Part shown: positions 52,474-61,713 of the stretch, in pieces
Position numbering within the stretch: position 1 is the stretch's first letter
Layout: each line of letters starts with the position of its first letter
NCBI RefSeq assembly: GCF_013204845.1
Contig: NZ_JABMKY010000002.1
Span: 496,001-560,000 of the forward strand
DNA from: Paenibacillus qinlingensis
GTDB lineage: Bacteria; Bacillota; Bacilli; Paenibacillales; NBRC-103111
Reading direction: 5' to 3'
Length of the DNA stretch: 64,000 nucleotides
Notes under the pieces: generated by a model
Databases searched by the model: none
The model's input: only the letters and a program-made list of their open reading frames with translations
Told to the model about the DNA's origin: nothing
Made by a program: the position numbers and the translations under genes

Positions 52474-52497
52474 AGCCAGTTGCAATAGCAACTGGCT
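52474..52497. terminator. Terminator between response regulator and aldehyde dehydrogenase genes
   Basis: AGCCAGTTGC and GCAACTGGCT form a perfect 10-bp stem with a 4-nt loop. The minus strand continues TTTTCTC (ALDH operon); the plus side has CTCATTC and is weaker. Confidence 0.78.
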
Positions 52498-52502
52498 CTC
52501 AT

Positions 52503-53960
52503 TCAAGATTTTAGAAACACCGTTTTGATATCCGTGTAAAACTCAATAGCCGCCTGCCCTTGCTCTCGTGAGCCCGAACTGGACATTTTCACCCCGCCGA
52601 ATGGGGCTTGCAGCTCCACACCAGCACTTTCGGAATTGATGCGCACAAGGCCTGCGTCAATATCATGCATGAAAGTTAACATTTTCGAGAAGTCTCTCGT
52701 GAAAATTGACGCGCTTAGTCCGAATTTCACATCATTCGCAATTTGAATGGCTTCCTCAAAGGAATCCACTTTGATTAAGGCAAGAACAGGTCCGAAAATT
52801 TCCTCCTGCGCGATGGTCATCGAACTTGTAATATGTTCAAAAACTGTAGGCGCAATGTAGTACCCTGCATCAAGACCTTCATCTTTCACTTTCCCGCCGC
52901 CGCAAAGCAAGGTCCCACCCTCTTCAATCCCTTTGGCAATATAGGATAGTACTGTATGATATTGCTTCTCACTCGCGCAAGGCCCCATCCATGTAGACGC
53001 CTCCATACCTGGGCCAACACGAATGTCCTTGACACGCTGAAGCAGCTTCTCTTTAAAAGCATCATACACTTCGCTCTGTACGATCACACGACTCGTTGCT
53101 GTGCATTTCTGCCCCGTTGATCGCAAGCCGCCACTCACCGTTGCTTCAACAGCAAGGTCCAGATCCGCATCATTGACAACGATGACCGGGTTTTTCCCGC
53201 CCATTTCGAGCTGATATTTTGCACCCTTAGCTAGTGCGCTCTGACCCACTATTTTCCCAATACGATCCGATCCTGTAAAAGTAATGCCGTGGACGTCTGG
53301 ATGATCCGCGATAGCTTGACCAATTACATCGCCTTGACCCGTCACCATATTTACTACACCTGCAGGGATTCCTGCTTCTTCGAAGCATTCCATGACGAGG
53401 GCTGCCGTTATTGCGGTTTCTTGAGCAGGCTTGAACACAATCGTATTACCGAAGATTAAAGCGGGAGCGATTTTCCAAATCGGAATAGCGACGGGGAAAT
53501 TCCACGGTGTAATCACACCAACTACGCCTAAGGGCACACGTGTCGTAAACATTAAAGCCGCACTATCCGTGGATGGAATCAAATCACCTGTCTTCCGCAT
53601 ACCCTCACCTGCATAATAGCGTAAAATGGCGATGCCCCTAGCCGTTTCACCTTTGGCCTCAGGGAATGTTTTTCCCATTTCAAGCGTCATCATGATTGCA
53701 ACTTCATCCAATCGGCGCTCCAATTTATCTGCAACCTTGTACAAATACTCGCCTCGCGCTGCACCGGATAATTTACGCCAAGCTAGCTTCGCCGCTTTCG
53801 CTGCTGCAACAGCCTCATCCACATCAACAATCGATGATTTCTGTACATAGCCCACGATCTCATGTCGGTTCGCGGGGTTGATACTTGCCTCGATCTCGCC
53901 GCTAGAAGACACAACCCACACACCGTTGATATAGTTCCGATATGTTTTAATTTCACCCAT
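52503..53960 (-). CDS. NAD(P)-dependent aldehyde dehydrogenase, ketoglutarate-semialdehyde type
   Basis: 485 residues. It has catalytic Cys286 (GQKCTATSR), general base Glu252 (LEMGGKN), PWNFPVAIP and the coenzyme site FTGSDRIG. The placement after a KdgD-like dehydratase and the general look match 2,5-dioxovalerate (alpha-ketoglutarate semialdehyde) dehydrogenases such as YcbD/GucD, which make 2-oxoglutarate. GGGAGAG precedes the ATG, which is 1 nt beyond the stop of the previous gene. Last gene of the operon. Confidence 0.88.
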   Translation of the reverse strand: MGEIKTYRNYINGVWVVSSSGEIEASINPANRHEIVGYVQKSSIVDVDEAVAAAKAAKLAWRKLSGAARGEYLYKVADKLERRLDEVAIMMTLEMGKTFPEAKGETARGIAILRYYAGEGMRKTGDLIPSTDSAALMFTTRVPLGVVGVITPWNFPVAIPIWKIAPALIFGNTIVFKPAQETAITAALVMECFEEAGIPAGVVNMVTGQGDVIGQAIADHPDVHGITFTGSDRIGKIVGQSALAKGAKYQLEMGGKNPVIVVNDADLDLAVEATVSGGLRSTGQKCTATSRVIVQSEVYDAFKEKLLQRVKDIRVGPGMEASTWMGPCASEKQYHTVLSYIAKGIEEGGTLLCGGGKVKDEGLDAGYYIAPTVFEHITSSMTIAQEEIFGPVLALIKVDSFEEAIQIANDVKFGLSASIFTRDFSKMLTFMHDIDAGLVRINSESAGVELQAPFGGVKMSSSGSREQGQAAIEFYTDIKTVFLKS

Positions 53961-53961
53961 A

Positions 53962-54963
53962 TTAATCTCTCCCGCCTCTAAACTCCGTTAACGCCGCCAA
54001 AAGTGCTTTTACATAGCCAATTGCATAAGCCCAACCTACCCAATTCATCTTGGTTTCAGCACTTCGATGCGGTGCACGATCCATTTCGAGCGATGTGATA
54101 TGATCTGGATTGATACAGCCGTTGTAGCCAACCTTATGGAGTTCAAGCAATATTTTCGCCATATTCATATGTCCATCATCCAACATCGCCTCTTCAAACG
54201 CGCCAGCCGTTGCCAAACTGCCCCGTACATTGCGGAAATGAACCAAAAAGATTTTATCCTTGCGTCCATACTGATAAATTTCATCAAGAACAAGCGGTGT
54301 TCCACCTGCTTCTCCCCGCGTGCCTACACAATAGACGAGACCAACGTTTCTACTAGGGAAACTATCTAACACCCGATTCAAGCCAAGTCCACCGAATGGC
54401 GTGTTATGATAAGGCGTATCAGAAGGATGGACAGCTAACTTCATCTCATATTCTTCAGCAAGAGGTACCAGCTTACCGAATACTAAATCAAAGCGCTTCC
54501 ACCAAGCATTCAATTGCTCCACTGTTGGAGGTTGTTTGTCTAGATTGCGTTTCAAAGACTCTCCACGTACTAGCGCTCCACCTCGGTGTACAGCTGTATA
54601 TTCCTCTGCCATATAAGGAAATACATCGCCTGCAAAACGCTGACGAACAAGCGAAACCCCTGCTTCGCCGAAGGTTTTGATCGCATTGCTGACATTCTCC
54701 AATTGGATTTCTGAGCCTGGTTCCTCCAACATGAAGCTAGTCGACATATCAGGCAGCGTCACCCGATTAATTTCCATCCCGTGAGAGCGAACTCTGCGTT
54801 TTAACTGTAGAAGTTGATCAAGATCCGGAAAGCCCTGCTCACGAACACCTGGGAAAGAACCTCCCTGCGTAAAATCAATACAATCAACTCCGAGTTGACA
54901 CATTTGTCTCAAATCGCTATCTGATAATTCACATGTGGGAACTTGTATGGATACCTTCATCAT
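53962..54963 (-). CDS. Mannonate-dehydratase-like (UxuA family) sugar-acid dehydratase
   Basis: 333 residues of a xylose-isomerase-like TIM barrel. Metal-site segments include [31 protein letters not shown] and the C-terminal INPDHI. UxuA removes water from D-mannonate to give 2-keto-3-deoxygluconate; here the operon has no kinase or KDPG aldolase but a KdgD-like enzyme and a semialdehyde dehydrogenase, so the sugar acid may be different. AGGAGG lies 8 nt before the first of two ATGs. Confidence 0.8.
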   Translation of the reverse strand: MMKVSIQVPTCELSDSDLRQMCQLGVDCIDFTQGGSFPGVREQGFPDLDQLLQLKRRVRSHGMEINRVTLPDMSTSFMLEEPGSEIQLENVSNAIKTFGEAGVSLVRQRFAGDVFPYMAEEYTAVHRGGALVRGESLKRNLDKQPPTVEQLNAWWKRFDLVFGKLVPLAEEYEMKLAVHPSDTPYHNTPFGGLGLNRVLDSFPSRNVGLVYCVGTRGEAGGTPLVLDEIYQYGRKDKIFLVHFRNVRGSLATAGAFEEAMLDDGHMNMAKILLELHKVGYNGCINPDHITSLEMDRAPHRSAETKMNWVGWAYAIGYVKALLAALTEFRGGRD

Positions 54964-54975
54964 GCTATTTTCCTC

Positions 54976-55902
54976 CTAACCGTTATTGGTGATCGCGACC
55001 AGGTCTAAACTTCGTTTGATAATGGATTCCAATCGGACATAATGCTCATGTTCTACTTGAACTAGCGGAGTTCGAACTTCAAGTCCAACTGGTAGTCCGA
55101 CAATGTTCATACCCGCTTTAATCAATGAAACCGCATACCCTTTGCGCAATTGACGAATCCGGTGAATCGGTAAGATGACTTCTTGATAGATGGAACTGAC
55201 CGTCGCGTGATCTCCAGCAAGCAAGCTTGTATAGAAGGTTCTCGAAACCTGCGGAATGTAATTGGAAATTGCGGATGAGTAGGACAGATAACCTAATGCC
55301 GAGTAGGCTGGCATCGTTAATTCAGCAAGCGGCATTCCATTCATCCATTGTAACCTTGAACCAATCGTTTGTACGAATTCAATGTTGAGCTCAAAGTTTC
55401 CTAATCCATCCTTAAATCCAATGACGTTTGGTAAATTAGCTAATTTTTCTAATGTGCCCAAGGTAAAAATCGCGTTATCACGCTGATATATGATGACTGG
55501 TAAACTTGTGCTCTGTGCCAGCGTCCGATAGTAGTTAAACAAGCCCTCTTGCTCGGGTATGATCAAATAAGGCGGTAGCAGCAATAAACCGTCTGCACCA
55601 AGCTTTTCAGCAAGTTGAACGCGTTCAACCGCTTCTCGAATATTGCCTCCAGCCCCTGCGAATACAGGCACTTTACCTGCAACCGTCGCCACGCCTACAG
55701 TGACTACCCGCTCATACTCTTTGATATCCAATGATTGATATTCGCCGGAACCTGCACATACAAAGACGGAATCCAAGCCATTTTGCACTAAAAAGTTAAT
55801 ATTCGCTTGTAATGCTTTCTCATCTATTTGCTCCTGAAGATTAAATGGTGTTACCGGAAAGCCCATGATGCCAGCGAGTGAAATGTTCACGTGATTGCCC
55901 AC
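54976..55902 (-). CDS. DapA-superfamily dehydratase, KdgD-like
   Basis: 308 residues, GTG start with AAGGAG 9 nt upstream. The NAL/DHDPS fold is shown by the Schiff-base Lys164 (GFKDGLGNFE) and a Tyr near 138 (VIIYQRDN); ADGLLLLPPYLI..EQEGL matches 5-dehydro-4-deoxyglucarate dehydratases (KdgD), which decarboxylate and dehydrate to alpha-ketoglutarate semialdehyde. L-2-keto-3-deoxyarabonate dehydratase is a close alternative. First gene of the sugar-acid operon, divergent from an AraC gene. Confidence 0.85.
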   Translation of the reverse strand: MGNHVNISLAGIMGFPVTPFNLQEQIDEKALQANINFLVQNGLDSVFVCAGSGEYQSLDIKEYERVVTVGVATVAGKVPVFAGAGGNIREAVERVQLAEKLGADGLLLLPPYLIIPEQEGLFNYYRTLAQSTSLPVIIYQRDNAIFTLGTLEKLANLPNVIGFKDGLGNFELNIEFVQTIGSRLQWMNGMPLAELTMPAYSALGYLSYSSAISNYIPQVSRTFYTSLLAGDHATVSSIYQEVILPIHRIRQLRKGYAVSLIKAGMNIVGLPVGLEVRTPLVQVEHEHYVRLESIIKRSLDLVAITNNG

Positions 55903-56050
55903 TACTAACAGCTCCTTTTCAACTTCTTACGTACCTATGAATGTAAGTATAGAAAATGAAGGCGTTTTCGTCTTTGTAAAAACATGCCGCTTTTTTTCAA
56001 AAAATCCATGCTATAATGATCTTCAGTCTACTTGAAAGGAGCCCTCCTGT

Positions 56051-57037
56051 GTGTTGAATCCATCCATTTACTCGCGTAGTAACCTGTATCTCAACCACAA
56101 TCTGGTTCAGCTGCAAGGTGCCTCCGCCTCTATTTTCGTTCACTATTGGGGTGCAAAACCGCAGCATAAGGGCAATCGTCCGCATACGCATTCTTTTTTT
56201 GAAATCTGCTACGTCGTTGAAGGAGAAGGCCAATACTCGCATGACGGTATCACCTATCCACTACGGCCAGGTACGCTTTATTGCTCGAAGCCCGAAAGCC
56301 GCCACTCTATTCAAAGCGATGAGGGCATGCTGCTGTTGTTTTTTGCATTAGAACCGGTCTCGTCCGAGTCGAGTGAGGCTTTTATGCAGGATTTCAGCCA
56401 GCTATGTGCTTATCCGCATCTTTTTATCCCAAATGCTGAGGGAACAGCTCCCATGCTCATTTGGCAAGCCCTGCTCATCCAAGCTTCTGAGACGGGGGAT
56501 CGCTACAAAGAAACGATAGAACAACTTGCATATACACTGGTCATCAGTTGTATCTCCTTGTTTCTGCAGCATTGCCGCTCTGGTGATACCGCTTCATCAA
56601 CTTTTGATATGGAGCTGCAAGGTACGCTTAAGAAGGTTAAAGCCTATATTCAGGACCATCTTTCTCATAAAATGGCACTTAGTGACGTGGCGCAAAGCCT
56701 TCACTTGTCTGAGCGGCAACTCTCCCGTCTGATCGCGGATGAATTGGGACAAACCTTCCCGTCCATCGTGAAAACGGAAAGAATCAAAAGAGCCGCCTAT
56801 CTGCTAGGCTACACAGACATCCCATTGAAACAAATTGCTGAGGATACCGGCTTTGAAAGCATCCACTACTTCACGCAAGTATTTACCAGAGAAATGGGAA
56901 CGCCACCCAGTCATTTCCGTAAAAACTGCTTAAACTCCGAAACCGTTGACGCTTGGATTCATAAGTATCTGGCACAAGTTGCGACGCGATATCAGAAGAA
57001 TAAGGTTGTGCCGACAAGTGAGGAAAGCATTACTTAG
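56051..57037 (+). CDS. AraC-family regulator with cupin sensing domain
   Basis: 328 residues; GTG start at 56051 with AAAGGAG 9 nt upstream. The N-terminal cupin (about 30-130: HTHSFFEICYVVEGEGQYSH .. LYCSKPESRHSI) binds the effector; the C-terminal AraC domain (about 195-300) has MALSDVAQSLHLSERQLSRL and the second helix-turn-helix DTGFESIHYFTQVF. It is divergent from the sugar-acid operon, its likely target; the 148-bp spacer holds a cre-like CGAAAACGCCTTCA that misses the consensus at two positions. Confidence 0.9.
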   Translation: MLNPSIYSRSNLYLNHNLVQLQGASASIFVHYWGAKPQHKGNRPHTHSFFEICYVVEGEGQYSHDGITYPLRPGTLYCSKPESRHSIQSDEGMLLLFFALEPVSSESSEAFMQDFSQLCAYPHLFIPNAEGTAPMLIWQALLIQASETGDRYKETIEQLAYTLVISCISLFLQHCRSGDTASSTFDMELQGTLKKVKAYIQDHLSHKMALSDVAQSLHLSERQLSRLIADELGQTFPSIVKTERIKRAAYLLGYTDIPLKQIAEDTGFESIHYFTQVFTREMGTPPSHFRKNCLNSETVDAWIHKYLAQVATRYQKNKVVPTSEESIT

Positions 57038-57089
57038 CCCCACCTCCCTCTAGTCACACCAGTCACCCCGTCACACCTTACATATAAAA

Positions 57090-57274
57090 TAACTGGAATT
57101 TATCCAGCTAATATTCAGCAAATCGGCGATCTTAAGTGAATAACTGGAAAAACTCCAGCTATTTTCAACCAATTCCTCTCGTTTCGCGAAATTGGTGAAA
57201 TTTAACTGGAGTTTTTCCATCTAATTTGTAAAATTATCCATTTTCGTAGAAATTAGCTGTAACTTTTACATCTA
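57090..57274. repeat. Four-palindrome intergenic element, copy 5 (best preserved)
   Basis: Units start at 57090, 57141, 57203 and 57254 (51, 62, 51). All four are good palindromes: TAACTGGA-ATTTA-TCCAGCTA, TAACTGGA-AAAAC-TCCAGCTA, TAACTGGA-GTTTT-TCCATCTA and TAGCTGTA-ACTTT-TACATCTA. It lies between the converging AraC and GNAT genes; the 57038-57328 gap holds nothing else. Confidence 0.85.
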
Positions 57275-57328
57275 TTCGCAGATTTCGGCATATGTTCGAC
57301 CCTATATCTGCCTAGTGCTCGTCAATTC

Positions 57329-57877
57329 CTACACTTCCATTGCCGTATTTCGAAGCACCATATGAATATGGTCCTCCCAGACGCCATGAATTTTCAAATA
57401 TTTGATCGCCAAACCTTCGTCGTAAAAGCCTAGTTTCTGAACGACTTTCATGGAAGCCTGATTGCGCGGCATAATATTCGCCTCGATTCGATGAAGCTGC
57501 ATCTCATCAAACGCATACGCAATAACCGCTTCGATGCCTTCAGTCATCAACCCTCGATTGAGCAACTCGCCATCCATCCGATAGCCCAAATGACACGATT
57601 GGAATGCCCCGCGCACGATATTGTTGAGCGCAATAGATCCAATGATGCGTTCTTCGTATAACATCCAAACTTTGAGAAGCTGCCCATCCTCGATGAGTTT
57701 CATTTCCTTATCCAATAATTCCGCGTGAAACTCTGAAGTGTAAAATGACTCGTCCCGCACCATTTCCCAGGGTTCGAGAAATTCACGATTGCGACGAAAG
57801 TAATCGACGACCAACTCACTGGATGATGCGTCTAGTTGAACAAGTGACATGCGATTCGTGCTACGTATGACTTTCAT
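57329..57877 (-). CDS. GNAT acetyltransferase, RimJ/RimL type
   Basis: 182 residues from the ATG at 57877 (AAGGAG 7 nt upstream). The signature for this subgroup is present: LGYRMDGELLNRGLMTEGIE (acetyl-CoA loop, about 95-115), MQLHRIEANIMPRNQASMKV and LGFYDEGLAIKYLKIHGVWED. Such enzymes acetylate N-terminal or small-molecule amines. Confidence 0.9.
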   Translation of the reverse strand: MKVIRSTNRMSLVQLDASSSELVVDYFRRNREFLEPWEMVRDESFYTSEFHAELLDKEMKLIEDGQLLKVWMLYEERIIGSIALNNIVRGAFQSCHLGYRMDGELLNRGLMTEGIEAVIAYAFDEMQLHRIEANIMPRNQASMKVVQKLGFYDEGLAIKYLKIHGVWEDHIHMVLRNTAMEV

Positions 57878-57902
57878 AGAAGTGCTCCTTACCAAGTGAA
57901 GT

Positions 57903-58361
57903 CTAAGAAATATGTGCGTAGGGAGCCTTGTCCGAAACAAGATTCAAGCGGACGCCATGTTCCAGATACGCTTTCAATCCACATAATACAATCGTAAATC
58001 CTTCAGTAGAATTCAGCGCTTGTTTCACCACTTCATCCGAACTTCCTCTGAAGCCCGAGTCTGTAATGGTCACGAAAGTTTCGTTATCTGCTTGAGCTGT
58101 AAAGGTCCACTCAACCAAAGTTCCCCAATCCAGCAAAATCCGCTTGTTTTCCTCGATTTCTTTGACTTCCACATCTGCCGTTGCCCCGTACATTTCCCAA
58201 TGCCATTGCACGTGAGATCCAACTTCTAATCGGCCAGTTCCCTGCGTAAACCAAAATTTTGACGTAATCCCAGGATCGATAAAAGCTTCAAATACCTCTT
58301 GAACTGGCTTACGAATCAGCATTTCAACTTTAACCTTCGGATCTTGAAGAAGCTCAGTCAT
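57903..58361 (-). CDS. SRPBCC/AHSA1-domain protein
   Basis: About 152 residues from the ATG at 58361 (GGAGG 7 nt upstream; an ATG two codons earlier touches the ribosome site). The START-like fold is shown by IRKPVQEVFEAFIDPGITSKFW at the start and GFTIVLCGLKAYLEHG at the end. A lipid- or hydrophobe-binding role is general for the fold; no specific function can be given. It precedes the GNAT gene by 26 nt, likely the same operon. Confidence 0.85.
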   Translation of the reverse strand: MTELLQDPKVKVEMLIRKPVQEVFEAFIDPGITSKFWFTQGTGRLEVGSHVQWHWEMYGATADVEVKEIEENKRILLDWGTLVEWTFTAQADNETFVTITDSGFRGSSDEVVKQALNSTEGFTIVLCGLKAYLEHGVRLNLVSDKAPYAHIS

Positions 58362-58428
58362 CTTCATGCCTCCATAACTTGTCTGTTTTTTACTATCATA
58401 GCATAGGAGGATAACCAACCAAAAATAA

Positions 58429-58466
58429 AAGCAGTTCCACAGACTCATCCTCTGTGAAAACTGCTT
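58429..58466 (-). terminator. Terminator of the zinc-ribbon gene
   Basis: AAGCAGTT..CACAG pairs with CTGTG..AACTGCTT (58429-58466), then TTATTTTT on the minus strand. Confidence 0.8.
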
Positions 58467-58489
58467 GATCTCCTTGCCAATCCAACAAA

Positions 58490-58840
58490 TTAAACAAAAT
58501 GATGACCGCATGACGAACAGAACTTGGTATCTGCAGCAACAACTTTCCCACATGTGCATTCTTTTTCATTTCGAACCTCAGCAATCTTCTGCTCAAGTTC
58601 ACTAATCTCTTGATTAATTTGAGCGATACCTTGGCAATAATCCGCAACATTGGTTTCCACTTGTGTGTAATCACCCGAGAGATACGATGTGTAAACCGAT
58701 TCGCCGATAATTTTGTAAATTTTATCAATTTCTCTTTCTTTTAATGAAACTTGTGTCTTGAATTTCGTTATTTCCACGGTTTGCTGCGCTTTCTTTGCCG
58801 CTTCAGATGCTCCTTGCTTAACTTTATCAAAAAAAGACAT
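58490..58840 (-). CDS. Small coiled-coil protein with C-terminal zinc ribbon
   Basis: 116 residues. The N-terminal 90 are helical, with a likely coiled coil (INQEISELEQKIAEVRNEK); the tail has four cysteines in CTCGKVV..FCSSCGHHF, a rubredoxin-like zinc ribbon. Similar small zinc-ribbon proteins are frequent in Firmicutes and their function is unknown. It has its own terminator. Confidence 0.8.
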   Translation of the reverse strand: MSFFDKVKQGASEAAKKAQQTVEITKFKTQVSLKEREIDKIYKIIGESVYTSYLSGDYTQVETNVADYCQGIAQINQEISELEQKIAEVRNEKECTCGKVVAADTKFCSSCGHHFV

Positions 58841-58925
58841 TAGCCTTCCACTCCCCAGCCTTTAAGTTATTCGGTTCATAACGAATCATATGCGATAATG
58901 TCGCAAAGTAATACCGTGTGATCGG

Positions 58926-59519
58926 CTAATCTTGCAATCCCTTACCTTCGAGAATGAGTTGCGCATATTTCTCAATTCTGGATACTCGGGTTTTAGCTTG
59001 TTTGGGTTCAGAAAAATGAAGTAAATAAGCTCTTTGTCGTCCTGGTGTCAAAGCTTCAAAAGCCGCTTTCAAAGATCGGTTTTCTTCAAATTGATGTTCT
59101 AATTCCTCAGGGACTTTGTACGCTGTACTTTTCTTGAAAGTAACTTCTATGCCGGCCTTTTCAACTTCAATTGCTTCATAGATATAGGCTTTCAAAATCG
59201 AATCCATTGCTGCTATTTCACGAACATTCGTGAACCTCATCTGGCGCCCCGCCTGTACATTCTCCGTTTGTTGAATGAGAACACCATTAGCATCCTGTAA
59301 TAAAGAACCTTTGAAAAACAGCACCGCACAATATTCTTTAAAGCCGTGTACTAATACAATGTTTTTATTCTGAAACGTGTAACAAGGACAACCCCATTTT
59401 ACTTCTTCGTTCAGTTGACACTCTCCAATAATTTTTCTTAATTCCCCGAATTCATCCTTCCATCGTTTGGCTTTACCATAAAAATCATCAACCGAAATAC
59501 TCATTCTACTGCTGACCAT
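58926..59519 (-). CDS. YdeI-family protein (DUF1801 plus OmpD-associated domain)
   Basis: 197 residues matching B. subtilis YdeI in layout: an N-terminal DUF1801-like domain (EVKWGCPCYTFQNKNI..FKGSLL) and a C-terminal bacteriocin-protection/OmdA region (PEELEHQFEENRSLKAAFEA LTPGRQRAYLLHF). Function is unknown; some family members affect resistance to cationic peptides. AAGGTG precedes the ATG. Confidence 0.85.
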   Translation of the reverse strand: MVSSRMSISVDDFYGKAKRWKDEFGELRKIIGECQLNEEVKWGCPCYTFQNKNIVLVHGFKEYCAVLFFKGSLLQDANGVLIQQTENVQAGRQMRFTNVREIAAMDSILKAYIYEAIEVEKAGIEVTFKKSTAYKVPEELEHQFEENRSLKAAFEALTPGRQRAYLLHFSEPKQAKTRVSRIEKYAQLILEGKGLQD

Positions 59520-59553
59520 GAAAGGACACCTTTCTTCATCACTATAATAAAAA

Positions 59554-59569
59554 GCAGCTCAGTAGCTGC
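59554..59569 (-). terminator. Terminator after the 88-codon gene
   Basis: GCAGCT and AGCTGC around a 4-nt loop, followed on the minus strand by TTTTTATTATAG. Confidence 0.6.
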
Positions 59570-59652
59570 GTATCTTAAGTTTAATTGTACTACTTTTTTT
59601 AATAAATCAAATCTGTCCGATTAGCCCCACGGAAATGGCCCCTCCAGCGCCC

Positions 59653-59679
59653 GAGATAGTCGATTATTGCGACTATCTC
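59653..59679. other. Perfect 10-bp inverted repeat of unknown role
   Basis: GAGATAGTCG (59653-59662) and CGACTATCTC (59670-59679) with a 7-nt loop lie 38 nt beyond the stop of the 88-codon gene. No T-run follows, so it is not a standard terminator; RNA-stabilising stem or operator are both possible. Confidence 0.4.
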
Positions 59680-59716
59680 CCCGCTCTCTTTACCCCGTGT
59701 CCTCCACGCTACCTGC

Positions 59717-59983
59717 TTAATTCAAATCCTTCGCCTTATGTGGTTTGCTATAATGACTTACTCCACCAGAGCCGACGAGCACCTTCCCGCCTCTATTGAA
59801 AATAATCAGTTTTCTTAACCCAGTGGTTAGTAAAACAGTAATCTTTGCGTTGTTCTTTGTAGCAGTATAAACAACGTAACCACTACTCAATACACTTGTC
59901 TTCCAATTCTTATCGAATTCCGAACGAGCAACGCGATTCGAATAGACCTGATTTTCCAACCTGGCCGTTTGCACTTTTTTCAT
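59717..59983 (-). CDS. Hypothetical protein, 88 residues
   Basis: Not recognised. The gene looks real: AAGGGGAGA lies upstream of the ATG and a terminator follows. The protein is basic, begins MKKVQTARLENQVYSNRVAR, and continues as alternating short beta-strand-like runs (GYVVYTATKNNAKITVLLTT) with no signal peptide or cysteines. A small all-beta or phage-derived fold is possible. Confidence 0.55.
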   Translation of the reverse strand: MKKVQTARLENQVYSNRVARSEFDKNWKTSVLSSGYVVYTATKNNAKITVLLTTGLRKLIIFNRGGKVLVGSGGVSHYSKPHKAKDLN

Positions 59984-60070
59984 CCCACTTTCTCCCCTTC
60001 ACGCATTCTAGTTGCTCTGCTATTTTATTCACTATTGTAAATTTTGGTATGGATACTAATGATACAAACA

Positions 60071-60106
60071 GAAAAAACCGCTCAAGTTTAATTAACCCTG
60101 AACGGT
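60071..60106 (-). terminator. Terminator overlapping the end of the response regulator gene
   Basis: ACCG-TCA and TGA-CGGT arms (60077-60084 and 60099-60106) close around the TTAATTAA that contains the stop codon; TTTTTTC follows on the minus strand. Confidence 0.6.
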
Positions 60107-61713
60107 TCTATACCCGTCGAACTCTTCCCCTCACGGAACTCGGAAGGTGTCCGATTCGTGATCGTTTTGAACACACGATTGAAATGTCTAATATTCGTAA
60201 ATCCAGTAGAATCAGAGATAACTTGAATCTTTTCATCCGAATAAAGTAGAAGTGACTTTGCCTTCTCAATCCGTTTCTCCGTCAGGAAGTCTATGAATGA
60301 CTGGCCTTGTTTGCTTTTGAACAAAGAACTGAGATAGGACGGACTGAGATAGACAATCTCTGCCATCGTATTTAACGTGATAGATTCCGCATAATGCTCC
60401 TCAACGTAACGAACGACAATTTCGACGGGACTAGTCACCATCTTTTTCTGACGGTTCCCGATACAAACGGTTAGATCACCAAGCAGCTTCTGACACCGCT
60501 CGATCAACTCTTTACTGGACGAATACGAGTAAATATCCACCAAAACCTGCTTCACATCCGTGTTCTGCAGCCATTGCTTCACGATAGCTAAATTCACGGC
60601 CAACTCGTAGAAATGCAGCAGCATTTTACAAATTTGTTGGTGAATGATCTCAGGATCCTTCCATTGCTGGCATAGCTTCGTCACATAAAGACTGGCTTGC
60701 TGCTGTACATTTGGCAAATCTCCCTCTTGGACGAACTGATTCAAAGAATGCCAGTCGGCAGCGTGCCAATCGTGCTTTTCCATTTTCATCTCGGCAACAA
60801 TCTCGTTTGATAGCAACCGATCCCCGCCAATAACTAATCGATAAAGCAGTGCTAAACCCGCCTCTTTATAAGATTTGGAAATAGATTCCAGGTCTTTTGC
60901 AGGACTACCTAGCCCGAATGTAAGGGTAAAATTTGATTGTACTCGAATTTCCTTCCGAATCCGATTCGTCAAACGTTCCATGTCCGCGTTAATAGACGCA
61001 ACGTCCTCATGGTTAATCAAGGCAACCACTTCAGTTTCATGATGAATGAACACATAGCCTTTAAAGCTCACATCAAGGCTCTCTTGTATGAATTGCTGAA
61101 TATAGATCGAAAACAGGGATGGATTCAACTGATAATAACGCTCATCCGTCACCGAATCACGATCCAGCTTGGCAATTAGGCATGAGATATAAGCATGCGG
61201 GAATTGAATGCCCACATTTTCAAGAAGCTCCTCCTCCCCATGGTGAACATTGCCAGTGAGAAGACCTGCTAACACATGCTGGCGCATCTGATTCTGTACT
61301 TGTTGATCCATGCCACTCGATGTATTCGGCCTTTTTTCCGTTAACCATTCTTCCTGCAGCTTCGCAAGCAATGCATATAGCTCTTCCCGCTGAAAAGGTT
61401 TCATCAGGTAATCTTTAGCACCCAATCGCAAGGATTCGCGCGCATATTGAAAATCGTTATAACCGCTCATCACCACACAAGAAATATGCGGGTACCGCTC
61501 TTTCACAATATATTGAAGTTGAATTCCGTCGATCCTAGGCATTTTGATATCCGTAATGATCAAGTCAGGCTGCAGTTCTTCAATTTTATCTAATGCTTCT
61601 GCACCATCCGTTGCTTCATCGATGACGACCCATTCACTTTGCATGTCTGTAATCATCAATCGTATCCCTTTGCGGAAAATCGTCTCGTCGTCCACGATCA
61701 AAATACTAGGCAT
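60088..61713 (-). CDS. Response regulator, receiver plus AraC DNA-binding domain, system 3
   Basis: 541 residues. The receiver has ILIVDDE and phospho-acceptor Asp55 (IITDIKMP); the C-terminal AraC domain has ITLNTMAEIVYLSPSYLSSL and TGFTNIRHFNRVFK. GGGAGG lies 7 nt before the ATG. Its first 8 nt overlap the end of the kinase gene, so the two are coupled. The operon starts with a solute-binding protein beyond the right edge, so this pair senses or serves another sugar transporter. Confidence 0.92.
   Translation of the reverse strand: MPSILIVDDETIFRKGIRLMITDMQSEWVVIDEATDGAEALDKIEELQPDLIITDIKMPRIDGIQLQYIVKERYPHISCVVMSGYNDFQYARESLRLGAKDYLMKPFQREELYALLAKLQEEWLTEKRPNTSSGMDQQVQNQMRQHVLAGLLTGNVHHGEEELLENVGIQFPHAYISCLIAKLDRDSVTDERYYQLNPSLFSIYIQQFIQESLDVSFKGYVFIHHETEVVALINHEDVASINADMERLTNRIRKEIRVQSNFTLTFGLGSPAKDLESISKSYKEAGLALLYRLVIGGDRLLSNEIVAEMKMEKHDWHAADWHSLNQFVQEGDLPNVQQQASLYVTKLCQQWKDPEIIHQQICKMLLHFYELAVNLAIVKQWLQNTDVKQVLVDIYSYSSSKELIERCQKLLGDLTVCIGNRQKKMVTSPVEIVVRYVEEHYAESITLNTMAEIVYLSPSYLSSLFKSKQGQSFIDFLTEKRIEKAKSLLLYSDEKIQVISDSTGFTNIRHFNRVFKTITNRTPSEFREGKSSTGIEPFRVN

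Noticed and set aside
59653-59679. Attachment site or origin-like repeat
   Set aside because: It is a lone inverted repeat without integrase, DnaA boxes or a direct-repeat partner.
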